DNA of 64,000 nt from Thamnidium elegans (Eukaryota > Mucoromycota > Mucoromycetes > Mucorales > Mucoraceae): NCBI GenBank assembly GCA_025201345.1, contig JAIXMG010000003.1:1569020-1633019 (forward strand), written 5' to 3'. Positions 44,674 through 54,305 of this stretch are shown here, one piece after another; the first letter of the stretch is position 1; each line of letters begins with the position of its first letter. The notes beneath the pieces were generated by a model. It was not told the DNA's origin. It searched no databases and saw only the letters and a program-made list of their open reading frames with translations. The translations under genes were made by a program, and so were the position numbers.

Positions 44674-46498
44674 GTGACTTGTCAAGTAGTTACTGACGTT
44701 GATGTACGAATTGGTGGTAAACGAAGAATAGAACATTTCTGTATTGATCCTTCTGAAACAGGGAAAGAGGTTTGCATTTTAGGTAGATCATGGATTGAAA
44801 ACCATGATATCAGGTTAATAAAAAAGGGTAAAATCGTAATGGTCCCCACCAACGGAGGTAAAGATTATGTAGAAGTAGAATGCATAGATGATGAAAAAGA
44901 TTTCATTTCAAATGATGTTCCAATCTTTCAAGTCAGTGTCAGACGGGATGATAGTCATCTAGGAGAATCAAACGAAGAAGATTTAAGTATAAATAAAAAC
45001 AAAGAAATTAATATTAACAAAATAGTGAGTCTCTCAACATATCAAGAAGACACGATATCCCATGATTCATTTATCGAAGATAATGAAGCCCGTCAAGTTT
45101 TTAATGAAGACGAAAGTGAAGGGACCCCTAATTTTTTAAATAATCTTTTAGAATCTTACAGAGACTGTTTCGTTGAATACAATGAAATTGGAGTGGTTAA
45201 GAATATAAAACATCATATTAGGACAACTGATGAAATACCAACTCGATCAAAGCCATATCGATTGAATTATGATGAAGAAGACAGTTTGAAAGAAGAATTG
45301 AAGACATTACTTGATTTGAAAATTATCGAGCCTAGCGATGGGAAATGGAGTGCTCCGATCTTCTTTGTACCAAAAAAAGATAGCAAGAAACTTCGACTAG
45401 TGGTGAATTATTCTGCCTTGAACGCTAAAACAATTAAAGATGGATATCCCTTACCGCATATCGAAGAAGTGCTCAATGCGTTAGCAGGTGCTAAATATTT
45501 TAGTACTTTAGATGCAGCAACAGGATTTTGGCAGATTGCAATGGCTGAAGACTCAATAGAAAAGACCGGGTTTGTCACGAAATTTGGTACTTTCATTTTT
45601 AAAGTTATGCCGTTTGGCCTTACTGGAGCTCCCGCTTGCTATCAACGTGCTATGAGCACACTGTTGAATGACTTTATAGGTGTATTCGTTTATATATTTA
45701 TCGATGATATTTTAGTGTTTTCTAAAGATGAAGAATCACACATTAATCACTTACAGAAAATTTTTGAGGTATGTAAAGCTAACAATTTAAGGATCCGTAA
45801 GGAGAAATGCCAGTTTGGTAGGAACAAGGTGGTCTATCTCGGCCATGAGGTGGGTGAGAAAGGAATTCAACCAGCCGAAGGTAATTTAAAGAAGATTGTG
45901 AAACTTAAGGAACCTACGAACAAGGATGATGTAAGATCGCTATTAGGTGCAACTGGATATTTCAGAAGATTTATCATGGATTATGCATGTAGAGCCGAAC
46001 CTCTAACTAAGTTACTCAAGAAGACAAACAGTTTCGAATGGACAGATAAACAACAAGATGCCTTCAACTATTTGATAAGTTCATTGATGTCTCCCCCAGT
46101 ACAAACCTTCCCGATCCGTGAATATGTGAAGATAATTACTACAGATGCCTCATACAAAGGACTAGGTGCCATACTTTCTCAATCACCCACAGGAACTGAT
46201 GAAGAAGAAACAGTGATTAGTTATGCTTCTAAGTCGATTAATCATGCAAACTTGAATTACACTGTTACACATTTGGAAGCTTTAGCAATCGTCTGGGCAG
46301 TTAATCGTTTCAGGTATTACTTAGCGTCTAAAGAAGAATTTATTATACGAACAGATCATGCTGCACTCGAATATATTCTGAATAACCCGAAACCTTCACC
46401 AAAGGTCGAAAGATGGAAAGCTTGTCTTATGGGAATGTCTTATAGAGTCGTCTATCGTCGTGGTAAAGACAACCCCGCTGATGCCTTCAGTAGATTAG

Positions 46499-46503
<5 letters not shown>
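44674..46503 (+). pseudogene. pol: Pol, second part (end of protease, RT, RNase H), outer element
   Basis: Resumes directly after the CACTA end with the duplicated GTG. The protease remainder reads VVTDVDVRIGGKRRIEHFCI and GRSWI. RT: KLRLVVNYSALN, YFSTLDAATGFWQIAM, MPFGLTGAPACYQRAM, catalytic FIDDILVFSK. RNase H: ITTDASYKGLGAIL, LEALAIVWAVNRFRYYL, RTDHAALEYIL, ending NPADAFSRLV. A TAA then opens into a long A-rich tract. In intact relatives the frame would run on into the integrase. Confidence 0.88.
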
Positions 46504-46547
<44 letters not shown>

Positions 46548-46585
46548 AAAAAAAAAAAAAAAAAAAAAAAGAAAGGGGAAAAAGA

Positions 46586-46646
<61 letters not shown>

Positions 46647-46673
46647 AATAGAATAAAAACAAAAAAAAATATA
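46501..46673 (+). repeat. A-rich low-complexity expansion between RNase H and integrase
   Basis: About 170 bp almost purely A with a few G patches (GAAAGGGG, GGGAATAG). The first TAA in it ends the RNase H frame. It may be an expanded purine tract; length may be affected by sequencing. Confidence 0.8.
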
Positions 46674-46689
46674 TATAAAATAGACTCAC

Positions 46690-48212
46690 AATTATTTAGA
46701 AAGGTCCGAGATGACGTTAAACATCGAAAAAGACCTGCCAGAGATGGCATAAAACATCGACAACAACTAATTCCAACAATACATGCAGACAACAATAATA
46801 TTAATATCGATCAACACAAGCACAATTTATACAACAAGAAGAAAATATAACGACATGGATTATCCAACATACGTAGCTATCACACAACTAAAGATCCATA
46901 AGACTTATCCGTTAAATTTAACCGAAAAATTCAAATCCAAATTAATCGAAATGTCCAAGAAATACAAGTTGTTCAAAGGAATACTATATACAAGACCTGC
47001 TAACCCTTAGAAGTATTGCACGAAGGAAATATAGAAGAAATAATCAAGTTCGTACATAGTGAAGGACACATGGGAATTAATAACACTTGGTATAAAGTTA
47101 AATCAAAATATTATTCTCCTAATAAGTTATATGATACAGTTAAAGAAGTCGTTAAAAATTGTGACATATGTCAATTCCGTAAAAAGAAACCAGCAAGAAG
47201 AACTGTACCTAGTAAACCAATCATGACTCCTAGCGTTCCTTTTTATATGATAGGTATTGATGCTGTCGGACCGGTTATTCCATCAAAGCAAGGAAATCGT
47301 ATGATTTTAGTAGCGGTTGATTATCTAACTAGGTGGCCCATAGCAAAGGCAGTTAAAAGGGTCGATGAAGAAACTACTGTAGATTTCTTAGTGACCGAGA
47401 TATTGCAACATCATGGTGTACCTAAGTATATGCTAAGTGATAGAGGGTCTAACTTTACTTCAAGATACTTTAAATCGTTTCTGAAACAAATGAACTGTAG
47501 ACATGTAACAACTTCAGCCTTCAGGCCCCAAACAAACGGTCTAGTAGAAAGAACAAATCAAACGTTAGTGCAAATAATATCAAAAATAACGAAAGATACA
47601 CAAGATAATGTAGAGAATTGGGATTTATCATTACCGAGTGCACTTATGGCTATGAGAAGCATGAAAAGTGAATCAACTGGTTTTACTCCAAGCTACTTGT
47701 TATATGGCCAAGAAATGAGAACGCCAAGCCTATGGACATGTCCTAGAGAAGATTATGTCGAAGGTGAATATGAAGAAGAAGTAAACAAACGCGTTGAATA
47801 CGTGATTTCACAATTAGAAGAAGTAAGGAAGATTGCTCGAGATGCTTCTAACGAAAAGAAAAATAAACAACGAGAAAGATACAATTTGACTGTTCAACTT
47901 AAGAAACAATATCAAGTAGGAGAACAAGTGCTTATGAGAGACCAGTATCCTGAGAACAAATTCGCTGATAGATGGATCGGGCCCATGACTGTTAAAAAAG
48001 TGAATGAATCTGGAACGTATCATTTAGTAGGACCAAATGCAAGAAGATTAGAAGGATCAGTAAATAGTGACCATTTGATACCTTATCATTGTAAAAATTC
48101 TATGATACCAGATGTACAAAAGAAGATAAATGAAGAGTTATTTAAATCCTGGATCGAAAGGAGGACCGCTAATGCTGAAAGGAATGATCTTAATTCTGAG
48201 GTGGGTGCATGA
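46690..48212 (+). pseudogene. pol: Integrase of the outer element, one frameshift
   Basis: An open segment with YVAITQLKIHKTYPLNLTE to LYTRPANP (ends 47,010) is followed, one frame over, by HEGNIEEIIKFVHSEGHMG onward, so a single-base change near 47,007 breaks it. H2C2: H...H (VHSEGHMG) and CDICQF. Catalytic core D-D-E: YMIGIDAVGP, MLSDRGSNF, NGLVERTNQ. The C-terminal part (QVLMRDQ-like, WIGPMTVKKVNESGTYHLV) is a GPY/F-type module. There is no chromodomain. The stop codon TGA at 48,210-48,212 is the first three bases of the 3' LTR. Confidence 0.88.
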
Positions 48213-48568
48213 TACGTGGTATAGAAAATCGAATGAAGATCATAAGCTGAGACTGAAATGTTACAACACGTGATTATCACGTTTTGGAGACTTCATACAC
48301 TACAATAATTTTAGATATAGTTTTTAGAAGTATAATTTTAATAAAACAAGCTTTTCTTTAGTAATTTTAATTTGTATAACTTGATATTCTGAGTTTTGAA
48401 GAACGAATTGAATTGGAAATATAATAGAAGGAATTGGATATCTATTGTACAACTTATCACTACTAATACTTAAATACTCTGTTTAACAAGTCTCGGAGCA
48501 GCGTATTCAAAGGAACAATCAGTTTCAAACAACTAACCATTCTACAAACAAGTACCGTAATCGTAACA
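48210..48568 (+). repeat. 3' LTR of the outer element
   Basis: 359 bp matching 28,883-29,241 with one visible difference, followed by the TGTC duplication. Confidence 0.93.
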
Positions 48569-48710
48569 TGTCTGTCAGATCGAAAAACCAGCCAAATCGA
48601 GCCAATCAAAATCAGGCAAGCCCGGTCCGGTCTTTAACGTCCGATCCGATGAAGTTCGGGTCGGACCACATAACTATGGACACTCCAAGAAATAAAAGAA
48701 GGGCTAATAA

Positions 48711-48851
48711 TTAAGATAGGGACTCTTGTTGATTGGTGGTGACTGGATAATAGTAGAGGTTTGAAATTTGGTGAAATGATAGATTGTAATTTTCCGCAAC
48801 TTTTGGTATACTTTTTGTAACTGTCGAGTAATTATTGCGTGAGATACGGGG
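48711..48851 (+). repeat. Left terminal inverted repeat of the Merlin element
   Basis: Pairs with 54,165-54,305. Shared words in order: GATAGGGACTCTTGTTGATT, GGTGGTGACTGG, TGAAATTTGGTG, GTAATTTTCCGCAACTTTTG. Confidence 0.85.
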
Positions 48852-48988
48852 TTATGGATGTATCCCAATATAACTCTCAGATTTATAAAAATGTATGAGA
48901 TGGATAAAATTGAATTTTATTATTAAAATAAATATTAGGTGGATTAATTTGTAAACAAATAAAAACATAATTTTAAAATATTAGCATA

Positions 48989-49744
48989 ATGGAAAACTTT
49001 GGGGATTTAATAGAACAAGAATACTTTTTAAAAAATATAAAGAGATGTTATATCATTAAAATAATTGAGAATTATAATATAGAAAAGTTAAATATAATAT
49101 ATAATAATGATATTAAATCTTTCGAGATAAAATTTGAGAAAGACAATAATCCGTATTTTTTTAAGTATAAAGTTAAAAGAAGAAGAAATAAATCGTTAAC
49201 AAAACAAAATAAGAAATCAAAAACATTACAAAATAATAAAAAAAATATTCAAGAAATTAGTGAAATTAATGAAAATACTAAAAATATAAATAATGAAACT
49301 TTAGAAAACAATTTAATTAATGATATTAATAATTGTGATGGTATAGGCAATGAACCTATTAACACTATATCCGATATACCTATAGATTATTCTAAAATTA
49401 CAGGTTCTGTTGCTACTAATTTAAATAATAATAGTGAGGATGTCAGTTTCAATGATTTATCAAACTCAAATACTAACACTTCTAAAATCATGACAAAAAG
49501 TAATAATAAAATTAACATAAAAAGAAATATAATTAATAAAATACAAGAATTACTAGAATTGATGAAATACAGTAACGATTTAATAATTGAAGTTTTTAGT
49601 ATAGTAAACAATAATAATCCTAAAATGGCTATTAAAAAGTTAAATAAATATAACAATAACTATAAACATGTTCTGGAAATACCTTCAAAAGCAACCAAAA
49701 TTAATGATGAACTTATAGAACTTATAGATAATTTCAATATATAA
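48989..49744 (+). CDS. Asn/Lys/Ile-rich passenger ORF of unknown function
   Basis: 251 residues from ATG (MENFGDLIEQEYFLKNIKRC), extremely AT-rich codons. Start region mixed alpha/beta, then a basic patch KVKRRRNKSLTKQNKKSK (about 62-80), a long Asn-rich low-complexity middle, and a C-terminal helix-rich part (IINKIQELLELMKYSNDLII). No family recognised. Its composition differs sharply from the transposase on the opposite strand, which uses balanced codons, so it was probably acquired separately. The basic patch suggests a nucleic-acid-binding or nuclear protein, but this is weak. Confidence 0.45.
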   Translation: MENFGDLIEQEYFLKNIKRCYIIKIIENYNIEKLNIIYNNDIKSFEIKFEKDNNPYFFKYKVKRRRNKSLTKQNKKSKTLQNNKKNIQEISEINENTKNINNETLENNLINDINNCDGIGNEPINTISDIPIDYSKITGSVATNLNNNSEDVSFNDLSNSNTNTSKIMTKSNNKINIKRNIINKIQELLELMKYSNDLIIEVFSIVNNNNPKMAIKKLNKYNNNYKHVLEIPSKATKINDELIELIDNFNI

Positions 49745-50765
49745 AACTTTGTATTAAAATGATTAAAATATTATAATAAGTGTATGGTATTATAATGTAT
49801 TTCTATGAATAATGTTTTATGATTTTAAGATTTTCTGTCAATTATAATGTTATATAACCAAAAAATATATGCGTTTGAGATGGATAATATTGTAGATTCA
49901 AAAATATAATCAAGGAAGATAGTTTTTTGATATTAACATAAGAGAATAAACAATAATTATATTAAGAAAATAAAATATAATCAAAACAATTGCATGAGAC
50001 GGATAATATAAAAACCTGAGACCTAAAATGATAATGACCCGGGGTTATAAGTATCAATTAAATAGGTTTAAATTCAGTCACGGGCGCAATTTTAATAGAT
50101 AGTAGCCCAAATTTATAGAGTTGTTAGAGATAATATTCAAAAATGTTATCTTAAAATTTCAAACGTTTTCATAAGCTATATTTTGCGTAACATAGCTTCA
50201 AACTTTCAAAATACGCCTATTTTAGGGTATTAAATGATATTGTATATTATGACCATTGTCAAAATTTTTGAATTCCGCAGTAATATTTCTTTATATAAGA
50301 GCACATACTTTAGAAGTAAAAATGACGTAGAAATGATCTTTCTACGTGAGTTATTGATGGAGCTATAGACAGTGAAAGATAAACTTTACCATGTAAATAG
50401 CCGAAAACACCAAATATAGAAATATGACTGTGAAAAATGTTATAGTATCTAAACTTGAGTAATATAGTTAGAAAGAGATACGTCTTTAGACTACTTTTGT
50501 ATGTTTGAAAGTTAATTTTGCTTAAAAACTCATTAATTAAATGACAAATAATCCCTGTTACCTAGTATGGTACAGCGTTAGCGTGCAGACCGTAAATCAC
50601 AGCATATATTGAGCACGCGGTACTGTAAAGACCGCTGTAATAAGGTACTCTACTAGCTGGTAAACTTAGTAGAAGTATAACTAGTTGTAAGTTCAATAGA
50701 TCACAAAAATGATATAGTATTTTATATTGTTTTATTTAAAAAAAAAAAGGTAAAGAGAAAGTAAA
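49745..50765. other. Gene-free Merlin interior with the displaced TIR segment
   Basis: Includes ATTAAATAGGTTTAAATTC (about 50,056-50,075), the inverted match of 54,130-54,150, and three variants of GAGAYGGATAA (48,897; 49,876; 49,996) flanking the passenger. No gene seen. Confidence 0.5.
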
Positions 50766-52468
50766 TCAAGAACGATTGCCACGGGTAATACTTCCTCTAG
50801 GGCGGCCACGTCCACGAGATGGTCTTCCGCGACCTGCTGCTGTTCTAGTACCACCAGTTGATCCTGCTGGCCTACCTACACGACGACGAGGGTTGGTGGG
50901 AATACGCCCAGAACGACGTACACTTACTTCTTCCTCCTGGGGGTCTTCCTCAGTAGACGTTTGTCTAAAAGGGAGAGGCCTTGAGATCCTTACAGATGCT
51001 GGAATATAATCCTGATCACGAGGATCGTCATTATCTCCGTCGGAATCAGAAAGAACTTCTTCATCTTCGTCTCGGGATCTCCTTCTGTTAATCCACTGAT
51101 CAAACAACTGCTCTTCCCTTCTCAATCTTCTTGCTTGTGCTTCAGGACCCTCACCATCTCGACCAGCCGTAAAAAATACAGGTCCTTCGTCATTGCCAGC
51201 ATTACTAGGCAATACCTCAACCTCACGAATACAGCGCTTCATGCCGCTGATAAAGCCACCTTGGTTGGCATAACGCCAGAGATACTCTAAAAGCTTACCA
51301 GGGCAATCCTTAGCGTTACGGTATCTAGGGCCGATGAACACCTTCAAATCCCTCCAGAGACACTCAATGATATTCGTGTGCAAGTGGCCAGAAACAGGTG
51401 TTAATGATACCTCGGGATTGTTAGTCACTTGGTCAACAGTAGTAAATCCACGGCTATGGTTAACAACCTGGTGCGCACGGAAAAAAAGCTGATTATTCTC
51501 ACCGTCAAAGTCCAACTGACCATCATCTACGTGGGAAGTACGATGAAGGTTACGGTACGCACGCCAACCATCAGAGCGGATAACTGTCTGAGGCTTACAG
51601 AACTGGTAAATAATGGGCAAGAGAGTGGCAGCAGTACGGTTGGGAACGGTAAGGAAGATACGATTACCAGCTTCGAAATGGTGGCGAGTCTCAGTAATAC
51701 CGGTGAGCACGTCCGTATACTCATATGTACGTCTGTTAGGATTTTCAGGGACAAGAGCCTCGACCATTCCAAATACCCAGATACCTTCTACGGGACGACC
51801 ACGACCATGCTTACGCTTACCGAGCTTCGACTCGTCGATCTGGATATGATGACACCGGGGGTTACTTCCAAGAAGATAGTCCTCACCGAGATTATGACTC
51901 TCATAGTCCGACAACATCATAACTTGACAATCATACAATAATTGAGACAGCGTATTAGCGCAGATACTATGATTTCTAAGCACATCAGCAATGCGGACAC
52001 CTTGAAAAAATTGATACATAGCAGATACCATATATTGCAAGATCATTTTCTTACGATAGAAAATGGAGCCTTTAGTAATGCTTCGACGCAAAGTAGTAGA
52101 ATGGCCGAGAACTACGCCATCATCACTTAAAGACAACACACCACTGCATTTCCAATACCATTGGTCTCTCTCTTCACGCCACCATAAATAAGGATATCCA
52201 GTACACCCATTAATACCACAGCGAGCTTCTGGATCCCTATCAAACGCTTGAAAATCATCCTTGAGAACACTAGAAATAAGAATATTTGATATTAGTTATC
52301 TTCGAAGAAGTAGGTAGTAATAGAAGTAACTTACGTCCAGAGTTCTCCTCTTTCACGAGTAATTATTCTAGCTAACTCCAAGACATCACCATCTAAAACA
52401 CGACTACGATAAGTAGAGACTACTTGACCAGTAACACGGCCACGAGAACGAGAAATAGTTGAAGACAT
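50766..52468 (-). CDS. Merlin/IS1595-like DDE transposase with AT-hook tail, 2 exons
   Basis: Exons 52468-52335 and 52269-50766 give 545 residues across a GT-AG intron. N-terminal zinc-ribbon-like block CGINGCTGYPYLWW...WYWKCSG (about 58-85), then the ISXO2-like DDE domain: IDESKLGKRKHGRGRPVEGIW (first D), IRSDGWRAYRNL (second D), and SGHLHTNIIECLWRDLK (E). This is the IS1595/IS1016 and eukaryotic Merlin signature. The C-terminus is acidic and then carries several GRP/RGRP words (VGRPAG, GRGRPSRGRGRPRG), AT-hook-like. Balanced codon use and intact frame suggest recent activity. It cuts and pastes the element by binding its TIRs. Confidence 0.9.
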
Positions 52469-54164
52469 TTAAAATAAGATGCTTAAGATGAACTATATAT
52501 ACTAATGTAGAGTTAATGAGTAGGTATAAGTTAACATTAGCAATGGGGCAATGGCATTATGTTTCCTTTTTATTTTAGTTTGTACTTACATGTTTGTTAA
52601 AAAGTTAGAGAAAGAAGAAAAAAAAAGAAAAAAATATCTAGCCCCCCTCCCCTCCCCTAAATAAATCATTTAAAAGCAGTCACGCTTTAATTTAAACTGC
52701 GAGGATTTTTTTATACTTGTAACTATCTGAAAAATGGATATTTTGAGGAGTTATAAAAATAAAACTGTTCTGTATGACAGTTTAAAACTTATATATAGCA
52801 TTCTATATATAAAAAACAAGTTTAATACCAAACATACGCACTATAGCGTGTTTTTTACAGCAAAAAGAGTAATATTAAGAAATTGGTCGATTTATTTTCT
52901 GCTTTAACTCTCGATTATAAAACTAAAACAGAAAATGTATTAGTGATAACTTTAGGTGAAATTTAATCTAGTTTTCAAAAATAAACCTTGGAATTGACCT
53001 ATCATTAGTGAAACACGATGTCGGACTATGTTTTATCCAAATTTTTGATAATTACGGTATTAACGCTTTTTTCGCTTTTACAATCATGCTAAAAGTTGTA
53101 TATATAATAAAGCAATTTATTACGCGGGTTTTAAAATTAAAATTGCGTAGATATAATTATTTTTTCAAAAGTTATAATGAAAATAAGATAAAAATTGGTA
53201 CATTTTCGATTGCATTTATATCATTGAATTTATTACCATACATGCTAAAATTGTAATGATGTTTTTACCTAGTTATTGTCCTTTATTTGAATATTTAATA
53301 ATAATATTATCTTTGAAACTAATGGAGTAATTGACATTTAAAAATTTTAAAAAAAAACTAAAACTTTAATTTCTCCGCCAAAAACTATGCTATAAAGTTG
53401 AAATAACTAGAAAATAAAATGAAATTATTAGCATTTTTATTTTATTAGTTTGAGAATATCAAAATGGAGTTTTTTAAAATTTATTTTACTTTTTAAAGCA
53501 AATACTAAGTAAATTTGATATTACTAGTACAAGTCATCTTTTTTATATAAGGCAAAACAGTTTTTTTTTCTACTATTAACTTGTTTAACCTGTTTTATCA
53601 AACTTATGCAGAAAATTGCCAAAAAAAAAAATATGAAATTAGAATTTTGAAAAAATAAAAACTCGAAAAGTTACACGCGATACAAAAATTAACATTTACC
53701 AAAATCTTAGCGAAAAAAAAACAAAAAATATTTTTTGCAAAAGTTGTTACAAGGAATTGAACCAACAACCTGAGGTTTACAGAATCAACGCTCCGCCAAC
53801 TGAGCCATAATAGAATACTTTTCAAATTAATAAAATAAATTTTACTAATCCAAAACTTTCAAATTGTTTTTTGGGATTTATGACTTGTTTTATTATGTAA
53901 AATTAAGTTTTTATTTTTTATCGAAATTAAATATAACTATTTTTATCATAGTTAGCCGACAAACTATATTTTATAATTTTTTCACGGTCCCCAGCGCCCG
54001 TCAAAATGTAAACACTTGCGGAGAGCGAAATATAACAGATTTTAATTTGAAACTTTTGGAGAATATGCCAAGCGTTTATCAATATATTGTGTAAAAATCT
54101 GAAACGTTTTGAATTATAGGCTGGGGCGGATTTGAATTTAAACCTATTTAATTGGTACGTCTGG
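52469..54164. other. Gene-free right part of the Merlin element
   Basis: AT-rich; C run near 52,643-52,658. Several short frames (such as 53,008 and 53,864) lack domains. Contains the tRNA-like stretch at about 53,743-53,815. Confidence 0.45.
53743..53815 (-). other. tRNA-like relic inside the Merlin element
   Basis: Reverse complement reads TGGCTCAGTTGGCGGAGCG (D-arm/A-box-like), TTCTGTAAACC (anticodon region) and GGTTCAATTCC (B-box). The anticodon stem has two mismatches, the T stem three, and the acceptor strands do not pair, so it is a degraded tRNA-derived sequence and not a gene. Confidence 0.4.
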
Positions 54165-54305
54165 CCTCATATCTCATGCAGAAATAATTTGACAGTCACA
54201 AAAATTATACCAAAAGTTGCGGAAAATTACATTCTATTGTTCCACCAAATTTCAAGTTTCTACTATTACCCAGTCACCACCAATCAACAAGAGTCCCTAT
54301 CTTAA
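54165..54305 (-). repeat. Right terminal inverted repeat of the Merlin element
   Basis: Inverse of 48,711-48,851; ends ...GAGTCCCTATCTTAA. Confidence 0.85.

Larger units (their letters stand above)
28883..48568 (+). mobile_element. Outer Ty3/Gypsy LTR retrotransposon next to tRNA-Asp
   Basis: Bounded by 359-bp LTRs at 28,883-29,241 and 48,210-48,568 that differ at only one base I can see (AAATCAAATG versus AAATCGAATG). LTRs start TGATACG and end GTAACA. TGTC flanks both ends (28,879-28,882; 48,569-48,572). Order is LTR, PBS, gag, PR-RT-RNaseH, INT, LTR, the Ty3/Gypsy order; no chromodomain is visible. Without the 13-kb CACTA insertion the element would be about 6.55 kb. Near-identical LTRs imply recent arrival. 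This copy is broken: CACTA in PR, an A-rich expansion after RNase H, and a one-base frameshift before INT. Confidence 0.93.
48711..54305 (-). mobile_element. Merlin-type (IS1016/IS1595-like) DNA transposon
   Basis: 5,595 bp bounded by inverted repeats: TTAAGATAGGGACTCTTG at the left and its complement at the right, with similarity over about 140 bp at roughly 85%. It encodes a DDE transposase of the Merlin/ISXO2 type (minus). The expected 8-9 bp target duplication is not visible; TTAA sits at both outer edges and may be part of the TIR. The left TIR looks interrupted after ~140 bp by a 1.2-kb passenger segment with an Asn/Lys-rich ORF, since the following TIR words (ATTAAATAGGTTTAAATTC) reappear at about 50,056 and match 54,130-54,150 in reverse. 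Confidence 0.82.

Noticed and set aside
46487..46795. PolyPhe minus-strand frames
   Set aside because: Translation of the A-rich tract; no biological signal.
50560..50660. Second tRNA-like stretch in the Merlin element (GGTACAGCGTTAGCGTGCAG)
   Set aside because: Only an A-box-like similarity; no B-box or foldable cloverleaf.
48711..54305. piggyBac element, because of TTAA at both edges
   Set aside because: The encoded transposase is clearly Merlin/IS1595-like, not piggyBac; TTAA may be part of the TIR.
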